Notes: generated by a model not told the origin, from the letters alone. Shown: positions 1-9,888, counted from the first letter of the stretch. The stretch: DNA of 64,000 nucleotides from Candidatus Pristimantibacillus lignocellulolyticus (GCA_023639215.1 CP097899.1:689501-753500), one strand, 5' to 3'. Made by a program: numbers and translations.

Positions 1-1011
1 AGAGTCAATCGACGCAATCTAATGCTAGCAACAGATATCATTCGATTTGTCATCATATCCCTCATTGCACTACTCATTTATTTGCCGAATACATCTTATA
101 TTTACATTATGATTTTAACTGGTATAGTCGCCTTCGTTGGTACATTCCGCTCTCCTGCTTTTCAAGCCGCACTAGTAGAGATCGTAGGTAAAAACCAACT
201 AACGCAAGCTGTAGGGGCAATTAGTATATCTGATAATATCGTTAGAATATCAGGATTTGCACTTGGGGGCGTCGCCGTTGCCCTGTTTGGTGGTGCATTT
301 GCAATAGCCATTGATGCCGTGACATTTCTATTATCAGCAATCTCGCTTTTACTAGCTGGACAGTTTCTCTTTCAGCAACCTCAAAACTCTGATAAACCTA
401 CAACTTCATTCAAGGAGGATCTAATTGAAGGAATTCACTATGTTTGGCGTGATCCTTTCGCTAGAGCTTCCATATTTCTACTGCCAGTAGTCATGCTTTT
501 TTTTCTGTCTACGTTCATGCTTATTCAAGTAATGGCAATTCAAGTATGGAAGGCGGAATCGATCGTCTTCGGATTAATAGAAGCATGTATACCTCTAGGA
601 TTCGTAATTGGTTCTATTATAATTATGAGATTAGATAAACGTCTTAAGCGACGAGGCTGGTGGATCCTCGGAAGTATGATACTCATGGGACCGCTGTTTA
701 TTATTATCTCTCAAGTTACAAATGCATTAGTCGCACTTCCGTTCATATTACTTGTAGGGTTTCTCTTCTCATTCAGCACGACGATTATATATATTATGTT
801 GAGAGTAGCCATTGAACCAGATATACAAGGTCGAGTATTCGGTTTACTTGGCGCCTTAACTAGTGTCGCTCCACCAGTCGGTCTTGCTTTATTCTCAACA
901 TTATCTGACTATTATGGTCCATCACCAATCATACTAATTAGCGGTATTTTTATGATTATCATTACTGCTGTAGCTAGCTATCGTATGCGAATCTTTCGTA
1001 GTTTTAACTAG
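1..1011 (+). CDS. MFS transporter, C-terminal part (5' end outside window)
   Basis: The reading frame is open from base 1 and enters with RVNRRNLMLATDIIRF, typical of the loop after the first helices of MFS_3 (EntS/macrolide-exporter-like) transporters, so the ATG at 22 is internal and the true start lies upstream. About 337 residues remain, with roughly nine hydrophobic helices and the family stretch FRSPAFQAALVEIVG. These proteins export drugs or siderophores through the membrane by proton antiport. The substrate cannot be read from the sequence. The gene converges on the amylase gene. Confidence 0.8.
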   Translation, partial: RVNRRNLMLATDIIRFVIISLIALLIYLPNTSYIYIMILTGIVAFVGTFRSPAFQAALVEIVGKNQLTQAVGAISISDNIVRISGFALGGVAVALFGGAFAIAIDAVTFLLSAISLLLAGQFLFQQPQNSDKPTTSFKEDLIEGIHYVWRDPFARASIFLLPVVMLFFLSTFMLIQVMAIQVWKAESIVFGLIEACIPLGFVIGSIIIMRLDKRLKRRGWWILGSMILMGPLFIIISQVTNALVALPFILLVGFLFSFSTTIIYIMLRVAIEPDIQGRVFGLLGALTSVAPPVGLALFSTLSDYYGPSPIILISGIFMIIITAVASYRMRIFRSFN

Positions 1012-1090
1012 TTTTTCATTAACCGTATCACTTGCAACTTAATCTAACGTTGCATCATTCCCTTATCTTGCTTCTACTATAATGAAACAA

Positions 1091-1135
1091 CCAAAAACAA
1101 TGCAGCTCGCTTAATGATCAAGCGGACTGCATTGT
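1091..1135 (-). terminator. Rho-independent terminator of the maltodextrin operon
   Basis: ACAATGCAG and CTGCATTGT form the base of an interrupted hairpin (1097-1135), with an inner CGCTT/AAGCG stem. On the minus strand it is followed by a run of T (1093-1097), just past the amylase stop codon. Confidence 0.8.
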
Positions 1136-1151
1136 TAATTTGTAAATACAA

Positions 1152-2840
1152 TTACTTCATAATGACAGTGCTATACGGAGGGATAGTCAAGGTCGCACCT
1201 TGCAAAAGTGCTTCATTGTTTGTTGTTTTCATAATTTCTGTAAACTCACCAAACTGAGTCGATTGATCCAATTCTGCTAACTGCACAGCATCACTCAAGT
1301 TATGAATAACGAGAACTCTTTCATCTGCAGTAGCACGTACATATTGCGTTAAACTGAAGTTACGAGTAGTTAACGTGAATTCGAATATATCACCGTTTTG
1401 TAAGGCAGGCAGTTCTTTACGCCAGCTTATGAGTTGCTTATAGTGATTCAGAATGGATGTCTTATCAGCTAATTGCTGTTCTACCGATACATGTGCATCA
1501 CCTGTATTATACTTAGCAACTTTCCAAGTTGATTGTCCAACTCCCCCTGCTTTATCCTTATACCAGATCATCGGTTCGCGTATATCCTCATCAGGTTTAA
1601 TACCTTGCATACCGATCTCCTCACCATAATACAAATACGGTGTACCAGGTAAAGTTAGTAATATGCTTGCTGCAACTTTAGCACGTTCAACTTTTCCATG
1701 AACAGCCGACATAACGCGGGTCTGATCATGATTCGTTAAGAATGGTGCATCTAGAAATTGACCATTCGAGGATTTATTGAACAATTTATAAGCTTTAACG
1801 AGCGAATACGCAAGATCACTGTCTCGCTCATCCTTTGCTGCCCCAACAATACGCTCTGCAATATCGAAGTTGAATGCAGAATCAAGTGCATTATTAAAAA
1901 ATGGAGCTACTAATGTTGAAGAATCCCAAACTTCTCCGATTAGATATACATTAGGATTAACTGCCACCATACCTGCACGGAACTCTTGCCACCACTTGAC
2001 ATTTTTTTCGATTGTTTCTTGCTCGTATAATGTGGATTTATAATCTCCGAAAATATGCTTAGCTGCATCTAGGCGATAACCATCAAGTCCAACCTCAAGC
2101 CAATATTGACCTATCTTAATGAACTCCTCGCGAACCTCAGGTTCATCAAAATTAAGATCAGGCATATTATCTACGAAAATCCCCAAGTACTTTTCAGTTC
2201 CGTCAGGCGTAGTGTGCCATGCTACTGAACCAGCTGCACTGTCTGAACGAACTTTCTCATCCACCTTAGCGAATTGATACCAATTTCGATACTTGCTATC
2301 CTTATTATGTAGTGCTTCTTGGAACCATGGATTGTCAGAACTAGAATGGTTAACTACGAGATCCATAACAACTTTAATATTTCGAGCATGAGCTTCTTTA
2401 ATTAAATTTTTCAAATCCTCTTCAGTACCATACTCAGGTAATATATGGTAGTAATCCGTTGTATCATAACCATGATACGTATTGTTTTGTAAAATCGGCA
2501 TAAGCCATATACCACCGATACCAAGATCCTGTAAGTAATCTAGCTTAGCTGTAACACCGTTCAAATCTCCGATACCATCACCATTGCTGTCATAAAATGC
2601 TCTTACAAAAATCTCATAAAATACAGTACCATCTTGCTCATCTACCTCATAAGAGGTAACTAGCGGATTAGCTTCATCGGTTTCATCAACCTCAGTTGTA
2701 GGACTAACTAGCTCTATATTATTGTTAGTAGAGTTCACTTTATCGCTGTTAGTACAGGCAGAAAGTAAAACTGCTATTAATAAAAAGAGAAGGACAGCAA
2801 TTACTCTCTGTCCTTTTAATAGATACTTAATATTCATCAC
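1152..2840 (-). CDS. Lipoprotein alpha-amylase, GH13 family
   Basis: Extracellular, membrane-anchored glycoside hydrolase that would cut starch or maltodextrins at the cell surface for the adjacent importer. Residues 1-29 are a type II signal peptide with lipobox LLSAC. The GH13 barrel starts near residue 70. All catalytic residues are visible: nucleophile Asp258 in GYRLDAAKH, acid Glu303 in LIGEVWD, and stabiliser Asp372 in TNHDQTR. A small beta domain follows from about residue 470. It is the last gene of the malE-F-G-amylase operon, 4 bases after the permease stop. The start could be GTG at 2840 or ATG at 2837. The family also includes neopullulanases and cyclomaltodextrinases, so the exact specificity is open. 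Confidence 0.9.
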   Translation of the reverse strand: MMNIKYLLKGQRVIAVLLFLLIAVLLSACTNSDKVNSTNNNIELVSPTTEVDETDEANPLVTSYEVDEQDGTVFYEIFVRAFYDSNGDGIGDLNGVTAKLDYLQDLGIGGIWLMPILQNNTYHGYDTTDYYHILPEYGTEEDLKNLIKEAHARNIKVVMDLVVNHSSSDNPWFQEALHNKDSKYRNWYQFAKVDEKVRSDSAAGSVAWHTTPDGTEKYLGIFVDNMPDLNFDEPEVREEFIKIGQYWLEVGLDGYRLDAAKHIFGDYKSTLYEQETIEKNVKWWQEFRAGMVAVNPNVYLIGEVWDSSTLVAPFFNNALDSAFNFDIAERIVGAAKDERDSDLAYSLVKAYKLFNKSSNGQFLDAPFLTNHDQTRVMSAVHGKVERAKVAASILLTLPGTPYLYYGEEIGMQGIKPDEDIREPMIWYKDKAGGVGQSTWKVAKYNTGDAHVSVEQQLADKTSILNHYKQLISWRKELPALQNGDIFEFTLTTRNFSLTQYVRATADERVLVIHNLSDAVQLAELDQSTQFGEFTEIMKTTNNEALLQGATLTIPPYSTVIMK

Positions 2841-2844
2841 ACCA

Positions 2845-3687
2845 TTATCCTTTTGATGCGCCCGCAGTTAATCCTTGAACCAAGAACTTTTGTAAGAATA
2901 TGAAAAGTAATGTTATTGGAACTGCGATTAATACAGCACCTGCAGCAAACATCGTGAAATTTGAATTTTGATAAGAGTTTACTAAATCATACATACCTAC
3001 TGCTAATGTCCATTTATCGCGTGAAGTTAATACTAATCGCGCAAAGATAAAGTCTACCCATGCTCCTGTAAATGTCGTTAAAGCTACGTAAATTAAGATT
3101 GGCTTACCTAGAGGAATCATAATGTTCGTAAATACTTGCAAATGTGTTGCTCCGTCAATACGAGCCGATTCATCTAGACTTCTTGGAACGGTATCGAAGA
3201 ATCCTTTAATAACGAATCCATTCATTAATACTGAACCAAATGAGTACACGATAATTAAAGCCAGGTGCGTATTCAATAGTTCAAATTGCATTAGAAGGAT
3301 ATATAACGGAATTAAACTCATGAATCCAGGAAACATACCTAACACAAGAATCATTGATAACAGATTTTGACGACCTTTGAACCGGAATCTAGACAATGCA
3401 TACATACTGATCGTTGAAAGTAATGTAGAGAAGATCATCGTTATTGTAGCAATTTTCAGTGTATTCCAATACCATACGGCATAAGTAAATGTTGAATCAC
3501 TAAACAATGATCGATAGTGATCTAATGTCCACACTTTAGGAATAAAATCTACGCTGAACAATGAACTACCAGGTCGGAATGAGGAAAAGACTACCCAAAG
3601 TGCCGGATAGATACAACAGATTGCAATAATAATGAGGATAAGATAGCTAAAAAACAGTCTTAGGATATTCTTTTGTTTTTGTCCCAT
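2845..3687 (-). CDS. mdxG: Maltodextrin ABC transporter permease, MalG/MdxG type
   Basis: Inner-membrane subunit of a carbohydrate ABC importer (280 residues, the usual length). Six hydrophobic helices are visible, and the cytoplasmic EAA loop that docks the ATPase reads DESARIDGATHLQVFTNIMIP. It directly follows the MalF-type gene with a one-base overlap at 3687. The product would pair with MalF to form the pore. No ATPase gene is in this cluster, so a shared MsmX-type ATPase encoded elsewhere is likely. Confidence 0.92.
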   Translation of the reverse strand: MGQKQKNILRLFFSYLILIIIAICCIYPALWVVFSSFRPGSSLFSVDFIPKVWTLDHYRSLFSDSTFTYAVWYWNTLKIATITMIFSTLLSTISMYALSRFRFKGRQNLLSMILVLGMFPGFMSLIPLYILLMQFELLNTHLALIIVYSFGSVLMNGFVIKGFFDTVPRSLDESARIDGATHLQVFTNIMIPLGKPILIYVALTTFTGAWVDFIFARLVLTSRDKWTLAVGMYDLVNSYQNSNFTMFAAGAVLIAVPITLLFIFLQKFLVQGLTAGASKG

Positions 3688-5000
3688 TATTGAATCATAT
3701 CCTCCTCTTTAAACGATTTCGTACGTCTGTAGTTCACGATAGATAATGTTGCGATAATGATGAAGATGATAATACCAATTGCAGAAGCCATATTATATTG
3801 GCTTTGATTTAATGTTAATTTGTACAGCCATGTTACGAGTAAATCTGTACTTCCCGCAAATTGATAACTGCCGTTTTTCGGCTCACCAGCAGTTAATAAG
3901 AAGATTAAGTTAAAGTTATTAATGTTACCTGCGAATTGTGTAATAAGAATTGGTGCTGTAGCAAATAGAACGAATGGTAACGTCACAATTTTAAACTTTT
4001 GATAAGCGTTAGCACCGTCTACTTCAGCAGCCTCATACATATCTTTTGGTATCGCAGTAAGAACACCTAATATGAGAACCATTGAAACGGGAATACCTAC
4101 CCACATATTAACAAAAATAGCTGTTGCTTTTGCAAGTGTTGGATCCGTTAACCATGGTAATTTTCCAAGTCCAAACATTGCTAGATATTCATTAATCGGA
4201 CCAAATTGACCATTGAATAAATTACGCATAATTAACAATGAAATCAATTGTGGAATTGCATATGGCAGAATGAAAATCGTTCTCCATAGCTTTTTGAATC
4301 GAATACCTTTTTGTTCAATTAGCAATGCTACTAACAATCCTCCAAAGTAACAAGTAACTGTAGCGAGAATAGCCCAAATAACTGTCCAAGTTAATACACC
4401 AAAAAATGTTTTAGACCAGCTAGATAATGATAATAAGTCTAAGAAAGTTTGGAAACCAACCCAATCTACCAAACTTTTTGGTGGAATATGATTCGGCATC
4501 GAGTAATTTGTAAATGCAATCATAACCATAAATATAATTGGCAAAATTGTTAAGAACAAAACCCCAAGCATCGGGATAAAAAGTAATATGTAAGGGAAAC
4601 TTTTTCCATTCATATTTTTAATCGTTTTTTTGAATGTGAAAATTTTTTGCCCAGATTCAATCATTGCTGCGGTGCGATAAGCATCACGAATATTTATTAT
4701 ATAAATGACTAATACAATAAAAATCAAAAATAGAGTAATTAATCCATCAATCATAAGATAAATTGAGTGATCCCCTGCAACTGTAACGGTCATCCCATTA
4801 ACTTTCTCAAAGTGAGTACCTTGTTCACCTAAAGTAATTAATCCCGATAAATCCTTCACCAAATTCGGTATGAAATAAATAAGCGAGGCCGCTTCTATAA
4901 CGAGCAAAATAATTCCCTTCATAAACTGCTTATTGAATAACTGTCCAAGCCCCATGAAAAGAACAGATAAAATGGTTGCGGTCACTTTTTGACCTTTCAT
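3687..5000 (-). CDS. mdxF: Maltodextrin ABC transporter permease, MalF/MdxF type
   Basis: Second permease subunit. I place the start at ATG 5000 (MKGQKVTATILSV), preceded by GGGAG at a good distance; the longer frame to 5057 lacks a ribosome site. The 437 residues match B. subtilis MdxF. The N-terminus has the MdxF-like short membrane segment (GLGQLFNKQFMKGI) before the core helices. The ATPase-docking loop is EAAEVDGANAYQKFKIVTLP. It lies between the binding-protein and MalG genes in one operon. Confidence 0.92.
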   Translation of the reverse strand: MKGQKVTATILSVLFMGLGQLFNKQFMKGIILLVIEAASLIYFIPNLVKDLSGLITLGEQGTHFEKVNGMTVTVAGDHSIYLMIDGLITLFLIFIVLVIYIINIRDAYRTAAMIESGQKIFTFKKTIKNMNGKSFPYILLFIPMLGVLFLTILPIIFMVMIAFTNYSMPNHIPPKSLVDWVGFQTFLDLLSLSSWSKTFFGVLTWTVIWAILATVTCYFGGLLVALLIEQKGIRFKKLWRTIFILPYAIPQLISLLIMRNLFNGQFGPINEYLAMFGLGKLPWLTDPTLAKATAIFVNMWVGIPVSMVLILGVLTAIPKDMYEAAEVDGANAYQKFKIVTLPFVLFATAPILITQFAGNINNFNLIFLLTAGEPKNGSYQFAGSTDLLVTWLYKLTLNQSQYNMASAIGIIIFIIIATLSIVNYRRTKSFKEEDMIQ

Positions 5001-5069
5001 ACCACATGGCTCCCTTCTATTATTGTTGCCCGCCCAAAAAGAATAGGCGGGCAACATAGTTCTAGTTAT

Positions 5070-6389
5070 CTAGTTTGTTGCGCCATTAATAGCATCCGTG
5101 ATTTGTTTAACTGCATTATCTATTGCATCTTTTGGAGTAATATCTGTGTTCCAAATATCAGCTAGAGCAGCTGCACTTGGATCCCACACTTTACCCATTT
5201 CAGGGATAGATGGCATTGCATTAGAGTTAATGAATTGAGCAGCGATACCACTAGAGATTTCATCTGCAACGAATGTTGGATCTTCCATAGCTTCTTTATT
5301 AGCTGGAATAGCACCAGTAGCTGCAAAGTCTTTCAATTGGCTTTCTTTAGAACCAAGGAAGTTAGCAAGTAGGCGAGCAGCGATTGGATATTCAGAATAA
5401 GAGTTAACATACCAAGCTTTAACACCAGAAAGTGAAATTGCTGCTTCACCATTCAATGTAGGGATTGGAACTACTCCGAAGTTAATACCAAGCTTACGGA
5501 AATCTCCAACTTTCCAAGGACCAGTAATGGTCATCGCAATGTCGCCAGAAGCAAATTTACTTTCAATGATGTCAGCTGTAATATCACCAGCAGCAATTGG
5601 AAGAATAGATTTTAAAGATTTGAATGTTTCAAGACTTTTCACAGCGCCTTCGTTGTTCAAACCGATATCAGCAGCATCTTCACCATTACTACCGAAGATA
5701 TAACCACCGTTAGTAGCTATGAACGGGTAGTTAAAGTAGAAGTTTTGCACTTCCCACATCAACGCATATTTTCCAGCAGCAGTGTCATTGAAACCTTCTG
5801 CAAATTTTACGATATCATCAAAAGTTTTTGGAGCTTCAGTTACAAGATCTTTGTTGTAGAACAATCCATAAGTTTCAACAGAACGTGGGTAACCATATAG
5901 CTCACCAGCGTATGTTACTGCATTAACTGCAGATTCAGCATTATTGTTTTTCGTATCATCAGCGAATACATCATTAGGAAGGATTAGGCCGGCAGAAACA
6001 GCAGCGCCAAGACTATCATGTGGGAAAGTAACTACGTCAGCACCATTTTTATTTGGTCCATCAATCGTAAGCTTACCAACTTGGTCTGGGGATTCAACCT
6101 CTTCAATTTTTACAGGAACATTGTATTGAGCAGTAAATTCAGCTACTAACTCTTCTAGTACAGCTCTTTGGTTTTTAGAATCCCAAACAACTAGTTCAGC
6201 ACCTTCTTCAGGAGTCAATGCTGGAGCTTCCACACCAGCATTAGTTGCTGGCTCTTCAGCAGGTGCATTGTTAGTTGTAGCAGGTGTGTTTGTTGGAGCA
6301 TTTTTTGGAGTATTACCTCCGTTGTTACCACCACAAGCAGTCAGTAGTAACATTAAGCTAAGTAGGCAAAGCGCAAGAGATTTCTTCAT
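5070..6389 (-). CDS. mdxE: Maltodextrin-binding lipoprotein, family 1 solute-binding protein
   Basis: Extracytoplasmic receptor of the importer. Start chosen at ATG 6389 (MKKSLALCLLSLMLLLTAC), behind a strong GGAAGGGG site; the frame to 6428 adds residues ahead of the signal peptide. The lipobox is LLTAC. A low-complexity N/P/T/A linker follows to about residue 50, then a MalE-like fold with ELVVWDSKN, the Gly/Asp-rich FPHDSLG stretch and MTITGPWKV. It is the first gene of the operon, about 460 bases from the divergent repressor. Specificity for maltodextrins is inferred from the amylase and glucoamylase neighbours. Confidence 0.9.
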   Translation of the reverse strand: MKKSLALCLLSLMLLLTACGGNNGGNTPKNAPTNTPATTNNAPAEEPATNAGVEAPALTPEEGAELVVWDSKNQRAVLEELVAEFTAQYNVPVKIEEVESPDQVGKLTIDGPNKNGADVVTFPHDSLGAAVSAGLILPNDVFADDTKNNNAESAVNAVTYAGELYGYPRSVETYGLFYNKDLVTEAPKTFDDIVKFAEGFNDTAAGKYALMWEVQNFYFNYPFIATNGGYIFGSNGEDAADIGLNNEGAVKSLETFKSLKSILPIAAGDITADIIESKFASGDIAMTITGPWKVGDFRKLGINFGVVPIPTLNGEAAISLSGVKAWYVNSYSEYPIAARLLANFLGSKESQLKDFAATGAIPANKEAMEDPTFVADEISSGIAAQFINSNAMPSIPEMGKVWDPSAAALADIWNTDITPKDAIDNAVKQITDAINGATN

Positions 6390-6468
6390 TTTTCTAGATC
6401 CCCTTCCATTTTTTGAGCATAATGACAAATAAAACGCCTACCCCAGACACTGCACCTTAATATTAAGC

Positions 6469-6491
6469 TATAAAAGTCATTAACTTTTATA
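6469..6491. promoter_or_regulatory. Perfect 9-bp hairpin in the mdxE leader
   Basis: TATAAAAGT (6469-6477) pairs with ACTTTTATA (6483-6491) across a 5-base loop, 78 bases before the mdxE start. The arms resemble the outer stem of the 5'-leader repeat family described elsewhere in this window, but the GCTTTCGA box is absent. Function unknown. Confidence 0.4.
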
Positions 6492-6501
6492 AAAACCTAA
6501 T

Positions 6502-6521
6502 TTGTGCAAACGGTTGTACAA
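6502..6521. promoter_or_regulatory. LacI-family operator, primary site
   Basis: TTGTGCAAACGGTTGTACAA is a 20-bp imperfect palindrome (16 of 20 positions symmetric) with the central CG typical of LacI/GalR operators. It lies between the mdxE and lacI-type genes and is the best candidate site for the neighbouring repressor. Confidence 0.65.
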
Positions 6522-6591
6522 CCTTTAGAAAAAAATGTGAAAAAACAGAAAGTCTCCTCACAAATATCGATTGTACACTCGCTTAGTCTTG

Positions 6592-6606
6592 TTGTAAGCG
6601 TTTTAT
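6592..6606. promoter_or_regulatory. cre-like catabolite site
   Basis: TTGTAAGCGTTTTAT fits most of the CcpA consensus WTGNAARCGNWWWCA, with only the last two positions off. CcpA repression of a maltodextrin operon would be expected. Sites of this type also overlap LacI-family recognition, so the neighbouring repressor may use it instead. Confidence 0.5.
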
Positions 6607-6638
6607 AATGTAAATTCAATATACTATACAATAATAAT

Positions 6639-6658
6639 TTGTTAAAACGATTGCACAG
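6639..6658. promoter_or_regulatory. Possible second LacI-family operator
   Basis: TTGTTAAAACGATTGCACAG has the same centre and half-site (CGATTGCACA) as the 6502 site, but only about 12 of 20 positions are symmetric. It lies about 137 bp from the first site. Confidence 0.35.
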
Positions 6659-6851
6659 ATTATTTTTGCCTGTTTTTTCCTTGTTATCTCGATATTACTA
6701 CCATTTACTCTATAATTCTTACTATTTCATTAGTTGTGTAAATTTTTCAAACAATGTACAGTGATTAAAAGCCATCTAATGATTGCATTAGTTTGCACTT
6801 ACAGCTATAGTTAAGTAATATGATAGCGCTTATTTAGGAAGGATCTGGATC

Positions 6852-7880
6852 ATGGTCACAATAAAAGATATCGCAAAAGTAGCAGGAGTTTCACCTTCTA
6901 CTGTTTCACGCGTCATTTCCAATCATTCTAGAATTAGTAAAGCAACGACAGCTAAAGTGAAAAGAATAATGGAAGAGATGGGTTATCATCCAAATGTTAT
7001 GGCGAAAAGCCTAGTTTCAAAAACAACCCGGACATTAGCCATTGTATTGCCTCGACCAGCTGAAGAATTATTTCAAGATTTCTTCTTTGGTGAGTTACTA
7101 AGAGGAATATTAGCACATTCGACTAGAGCTGGTTATGATATGTTACTGGCTGCCGCTACTTCCCCTGCAGATGAGAACGATACGATTGCAAGACTTGTTC
7201 TAGGCGGGCGTGTAGATGGTGTTATTTTGCTATCATCCAGACAAAATGACCCACTCGTTTCTATATTATCTAAACATGACTTTCCTACTGTATTAATTGG
7301 TCGGACTGATGGACATGATAACATTATTACTGTTGATACAGATAATGTATTAGCTTCATTTGATGCAACAACTCATCTAATCAATCAAGGTCACACAAAA
7401 ATAGGATTTATCCTTGGAGTACCTAATCTTACCGTATCTGTAGATCGACTAGCTGGCTACCATAAAGCAATGGAAGAAGCAGGTTTACCAGTAAAACCAG
7501 AATGGATCGTTGATGCAGAGTTTCTCCAACAAAGTGGATTCCGTGCGATGTCATTCGTAATGGATATTGCTGATCGCCCTACTGCACTAGTCGTTATAGA
7601 TGATGTAACTGCACTAGGTGTATTGCGCGGTCTAAATGAATTAGGCTACAACGTTCCCAATGAAATTAGCCTTGTAAGCTTTAACAATATTGCAGTTTCA
7701 GAGCTGGCATCACCTGCCATTAGCTCTGTTGACATCGGCACTTACCAGCTTGGATATACATCTTCACATTTGTTGGTTCGCCGTATACAAGAAAATCTTA
7801 ATACTGGAGCACGCAATATTATTCCGCATCGCTTAGTAGTAAGAGAATCTTCAATCAAAGACTTTCATAAGAGGGGTTAA
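6852..7880 (+). CDS. LacI-family repressor of maltodextrin genes
   Basis: Transcription factor of 342 residues. The N-terminal helix-turn-helix and hinge are textbook LacI (TIKDIAKVAGVSPSTVSRVI, residues 3-22). Residues 60-335 form the periplasmic-binding-protein-like sensor domain, with GRVDGVILLSS and a C-terminal RLVVRESS strand. It is divergent from mdxE and 5 bases upstream of the glucoamylase gene, so it probably senses maltose or maltodextrin and controls both arms (MalR/MdxR role). A cre-like sequence at 6820-6834 next to its ribosome site could give autoregulation or CcpA control. Confidence 0.9.
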   Translation: MVTIKDIAKVAGVSPSTVSRVISNHSRISKATTAKVKRIMEEMGYHPNVMAKSLVSKTTRTLAIVLPRPAEELFQDFFFGELLRGILAHSTRAGYDMLLAAATSPADENDTIARLVLGGRVDGVILLSSRQNDPLVSILSKHDFPTVLIGRTDGHDNIITVDTDNVLASFDATTHLINQGHTKIGFILGVPNLTVSVDRLAGYHKAMEEAGLPVKPEWIVDAEFLQQSGFRAMSFVMDIADRPTALVVIDDVTALGVLRGLNELGYNVPNEISLVSFNNIAVSELASPAISSVDIGTYQLGYTSSHLLVRRIQENLNTGARNIIPHRLVVRESSIKDFHKRG

Positions 7881-7885
7881 TAAAG

Positions 7886-9820
7886 ATGAATAATAAAAAA
7901 CCGTATTTAGTTGATGCTGTAATTGGTAATTCACGTATGCTCGCTACACTTGGACGCACTGGTAAAATGTATCGTCTATGGTGGCCCAATATTGATACGC
8001 CTCAACATGTCGATGCTATGCGTGTTGGTATTCAAGTGGATGGCTCAAATGTTAATTGGTTTGATGAAGAAGGTAATGGTTGGAATCATGACATTAACTA
8101 TGCTAATCGTAGTAATGTGTTGCATATTAATGCCTCTAATGAATCACAAGCCCTTACTGTAAACAGCCGTCATTTCGCTGTTCCTAGTACAGATTTATTA
8201 GTTCGTGAATACGCATTTGTTAACTCAAGCAATGAATCTAAACAATTCTCTTTCGTCGTTCATTCTTCTTTCGTCATTAGTGAGAATGGATTATATAATA
8301 CAACGATGTTTAATAATTTGGCTGATTCGTTAATCCATTTCCGTCATCAGTATTTCTTTGGAGTTTCGAGTGCAATCGTATGCACAAAATACCAAGCAGG
8401 TATATCATGGGAAGATGCTCAATCTGGGCAGTTTAATGGTGGAAATATAGATATGCGTCCTGACGGTGCTTTATCTTATGAATTAACTGTAGAAGCTGGT
8501 GAAACAGTTATCGTACCAATCTATGTCGCTGCGGGTAATAATGAGCAACAAGTTATTGAGCTATTAGAACAAGCTCGTAAAAAAACTAGTGCGCAATGGG
8601 CTGATGAAACAAATGCCTATTGGAATCAATATTTAAATAATGCTGTTCCTTGCCCAGTAGAAGACGAAGAAATTAAAGATTTGTATGAGCGTTCAATTCT
8701 AATGTTCAAACTAATGTCAGACGAAAAAACAGGTACAATCATTGCTGCGCCTGAATTCGACGAAACTTATAGCCGTTGTGGTGGATACTCTTATTGCTGG
8801 GGTCGTGATGCAGCTTTCATCACTACAGCGCTTGATAAAGTAGGCTTAAAAGATCTTACTAACGCTTTCTATGACTGGACACTATCAGCGCAATCACCCG
8901 ATGGTTCATGGCAACAACGTCACTATCATGATGGTCAATTAGCTCCATCTTGGGGATTACAAATCGATGAAGGTGCATCAATCATTTGGGGAATGTGGCA
9001 ACATTATTTAGTTAATGAAGATCGTGATTTTGCTGCTCGTGTATGGCCAGCAGTATCCAAAGGTGCTCAATTCCTAGAATCATTTATCGATCCGGCTACT
9101 GGACTTCCAAAACCAAGTATTGATCTTTGGGAAGAACGTGAAGCTTCTCATACGTACTCCTCTGCTGCGGTATATGGTGGTCTAACTGCTGCTGCTGGTT
9201 TTGCAGAGCTTGCTGGTGAGACTGCTCTAAGAGATCAGTGGAATACAATAGCTACAGGCATTCAAGCAGGAATCGAAACTTACTGCTTTAACAATGAACT
9301 TCGTAGTTTCTACCGTGGTATTGATCTGAAAGTATCTGCTCATAAGTTTAATACAGATACAGCTAATGGTTCAGAAGGTTATGTTGTTGACCTTGACAAA
9401 GGCTATCAAAAACATGTGATGAAATACGATCCGATTGTAGATATTAGTTTGTTAGGCATTAGTGTTCCGTTCAATGCTGTAGCTGCAGAATCCAATCGTA
9501 TGCGCTCAACTGCTGATGCGATTGAAAAACTTCTAACGGTTGAAGGTGTTGGCGGAATTAAGCGTTACGAAGATGATAACTACATTGGTGGCAACCCATG
9601 GATCTTAACAACTCTTTGGTTAGCTCACTACCGTTTCGCGAATGGCGAAGTATCCTCTGCACGTCAACTTATGCAATGGACACTTGATCATCGTACGGAA
9701 ACTGGTCTTCTACCAGAGCAAGTTGATAAAAACACAGGCGAAACAGCATGGGTAGTACCTCTTACATGGTCACATGCTATGTTCATACTTGCAGTATTTA
9801 TGCTTGCTGAAAGCAAGTAA
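7886..9820 (+). CDS. GH15 glucoamylase-like glycoside hydrolase
   Basis: Cytoplasmic enzyme (no signal peptide, 644 residues) expected to release glucose from imported maltodextrins. The N-terminal beta-sandwich spans about 1-240 and the (alpha/alpha)6 barrel about 260-640. Barrel hallmarks are WGRDAAFITTALD and SPDGSWQQRHYHDG. Catalytic residues expected for GH15 are present: the acid in SIDLWEERE (Glu416 or 417) and the base in GLLPEQ (Glu611). It is co-transcribed with the repressor and followed by a strong terminator. Trehalose or isomaltose activity is possible in this family, but context favours maltodextrin. Confidence 0.88.
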   Translation: MNNKKPYLVDAVIGNSRMLATLGRTGKMYRLWWPNIDTPQHVDAMRVGIQVDGSNVNWFDEEGNGWNHDINYANRSNVLHINASNESQALTVNSRHFAVPSTDLLVREYAFVNSSNESKQFSFVVHSSFVISENGLYNTTMFNNLADSLIHFRHQYFFGVSSAIVCTKYQAGISWEDAQSGQFNGGNIDMRPDGALSYELTVEAGETVIVPIYVAAGNNEQQVIELLEQARKKTSAQWADETNAYWNQYLNNAVPCPVEDEEIKDLYERSILMFKLMSDEKTGTIIAAPEFDETYSRCGGYSYCWGRDAAFITTALDKVGLKDLTNAFYDWTLSAQSPDGSWQQRHYHDGQLAPSWGLQIDEGASIIWGMWQHYLVNEDRDFAARVWPAVSKGAQFLESFIDPATGLPKPSIDLWEEREASHTYSSAAVYGGLTAAAGFAELAGETALRDQWNTIATGIQAGIETYCFNNELRSFYRGIDLKVSAHKFNTDTANGSEGYVVDLDKGYQKHVMKYDPIVDISLLGISVPFNAVAAESNRMRSTADAIEKLLTVEGVGGIKRYEDDNYIGGNPWILTTLWLAHYRFANGEVSSARQLMQWTLDHRTETGLLPEQVDKNTGETAWVVPLTWSHAMFILAVFMLAESK

Positions 9821-9837
9821 ATTCAATCGTAATAAAA

Positions 9838-9888
9838 AGCAGATAACAAGTTGTTTATACGACTTGTTATCTGCTCTTTTTATTTTTA
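9838..9888 (+). terminator. Rho-independent terminator after glucoamylase gene
   Basis: A 14-bp stem without mismatches (AGCAGATAACAAGT 9838-9851 with ACTTGTTATCTGCT 9862-9875) is followed by CTTTTTATTTTT. Confidence 0.93.
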
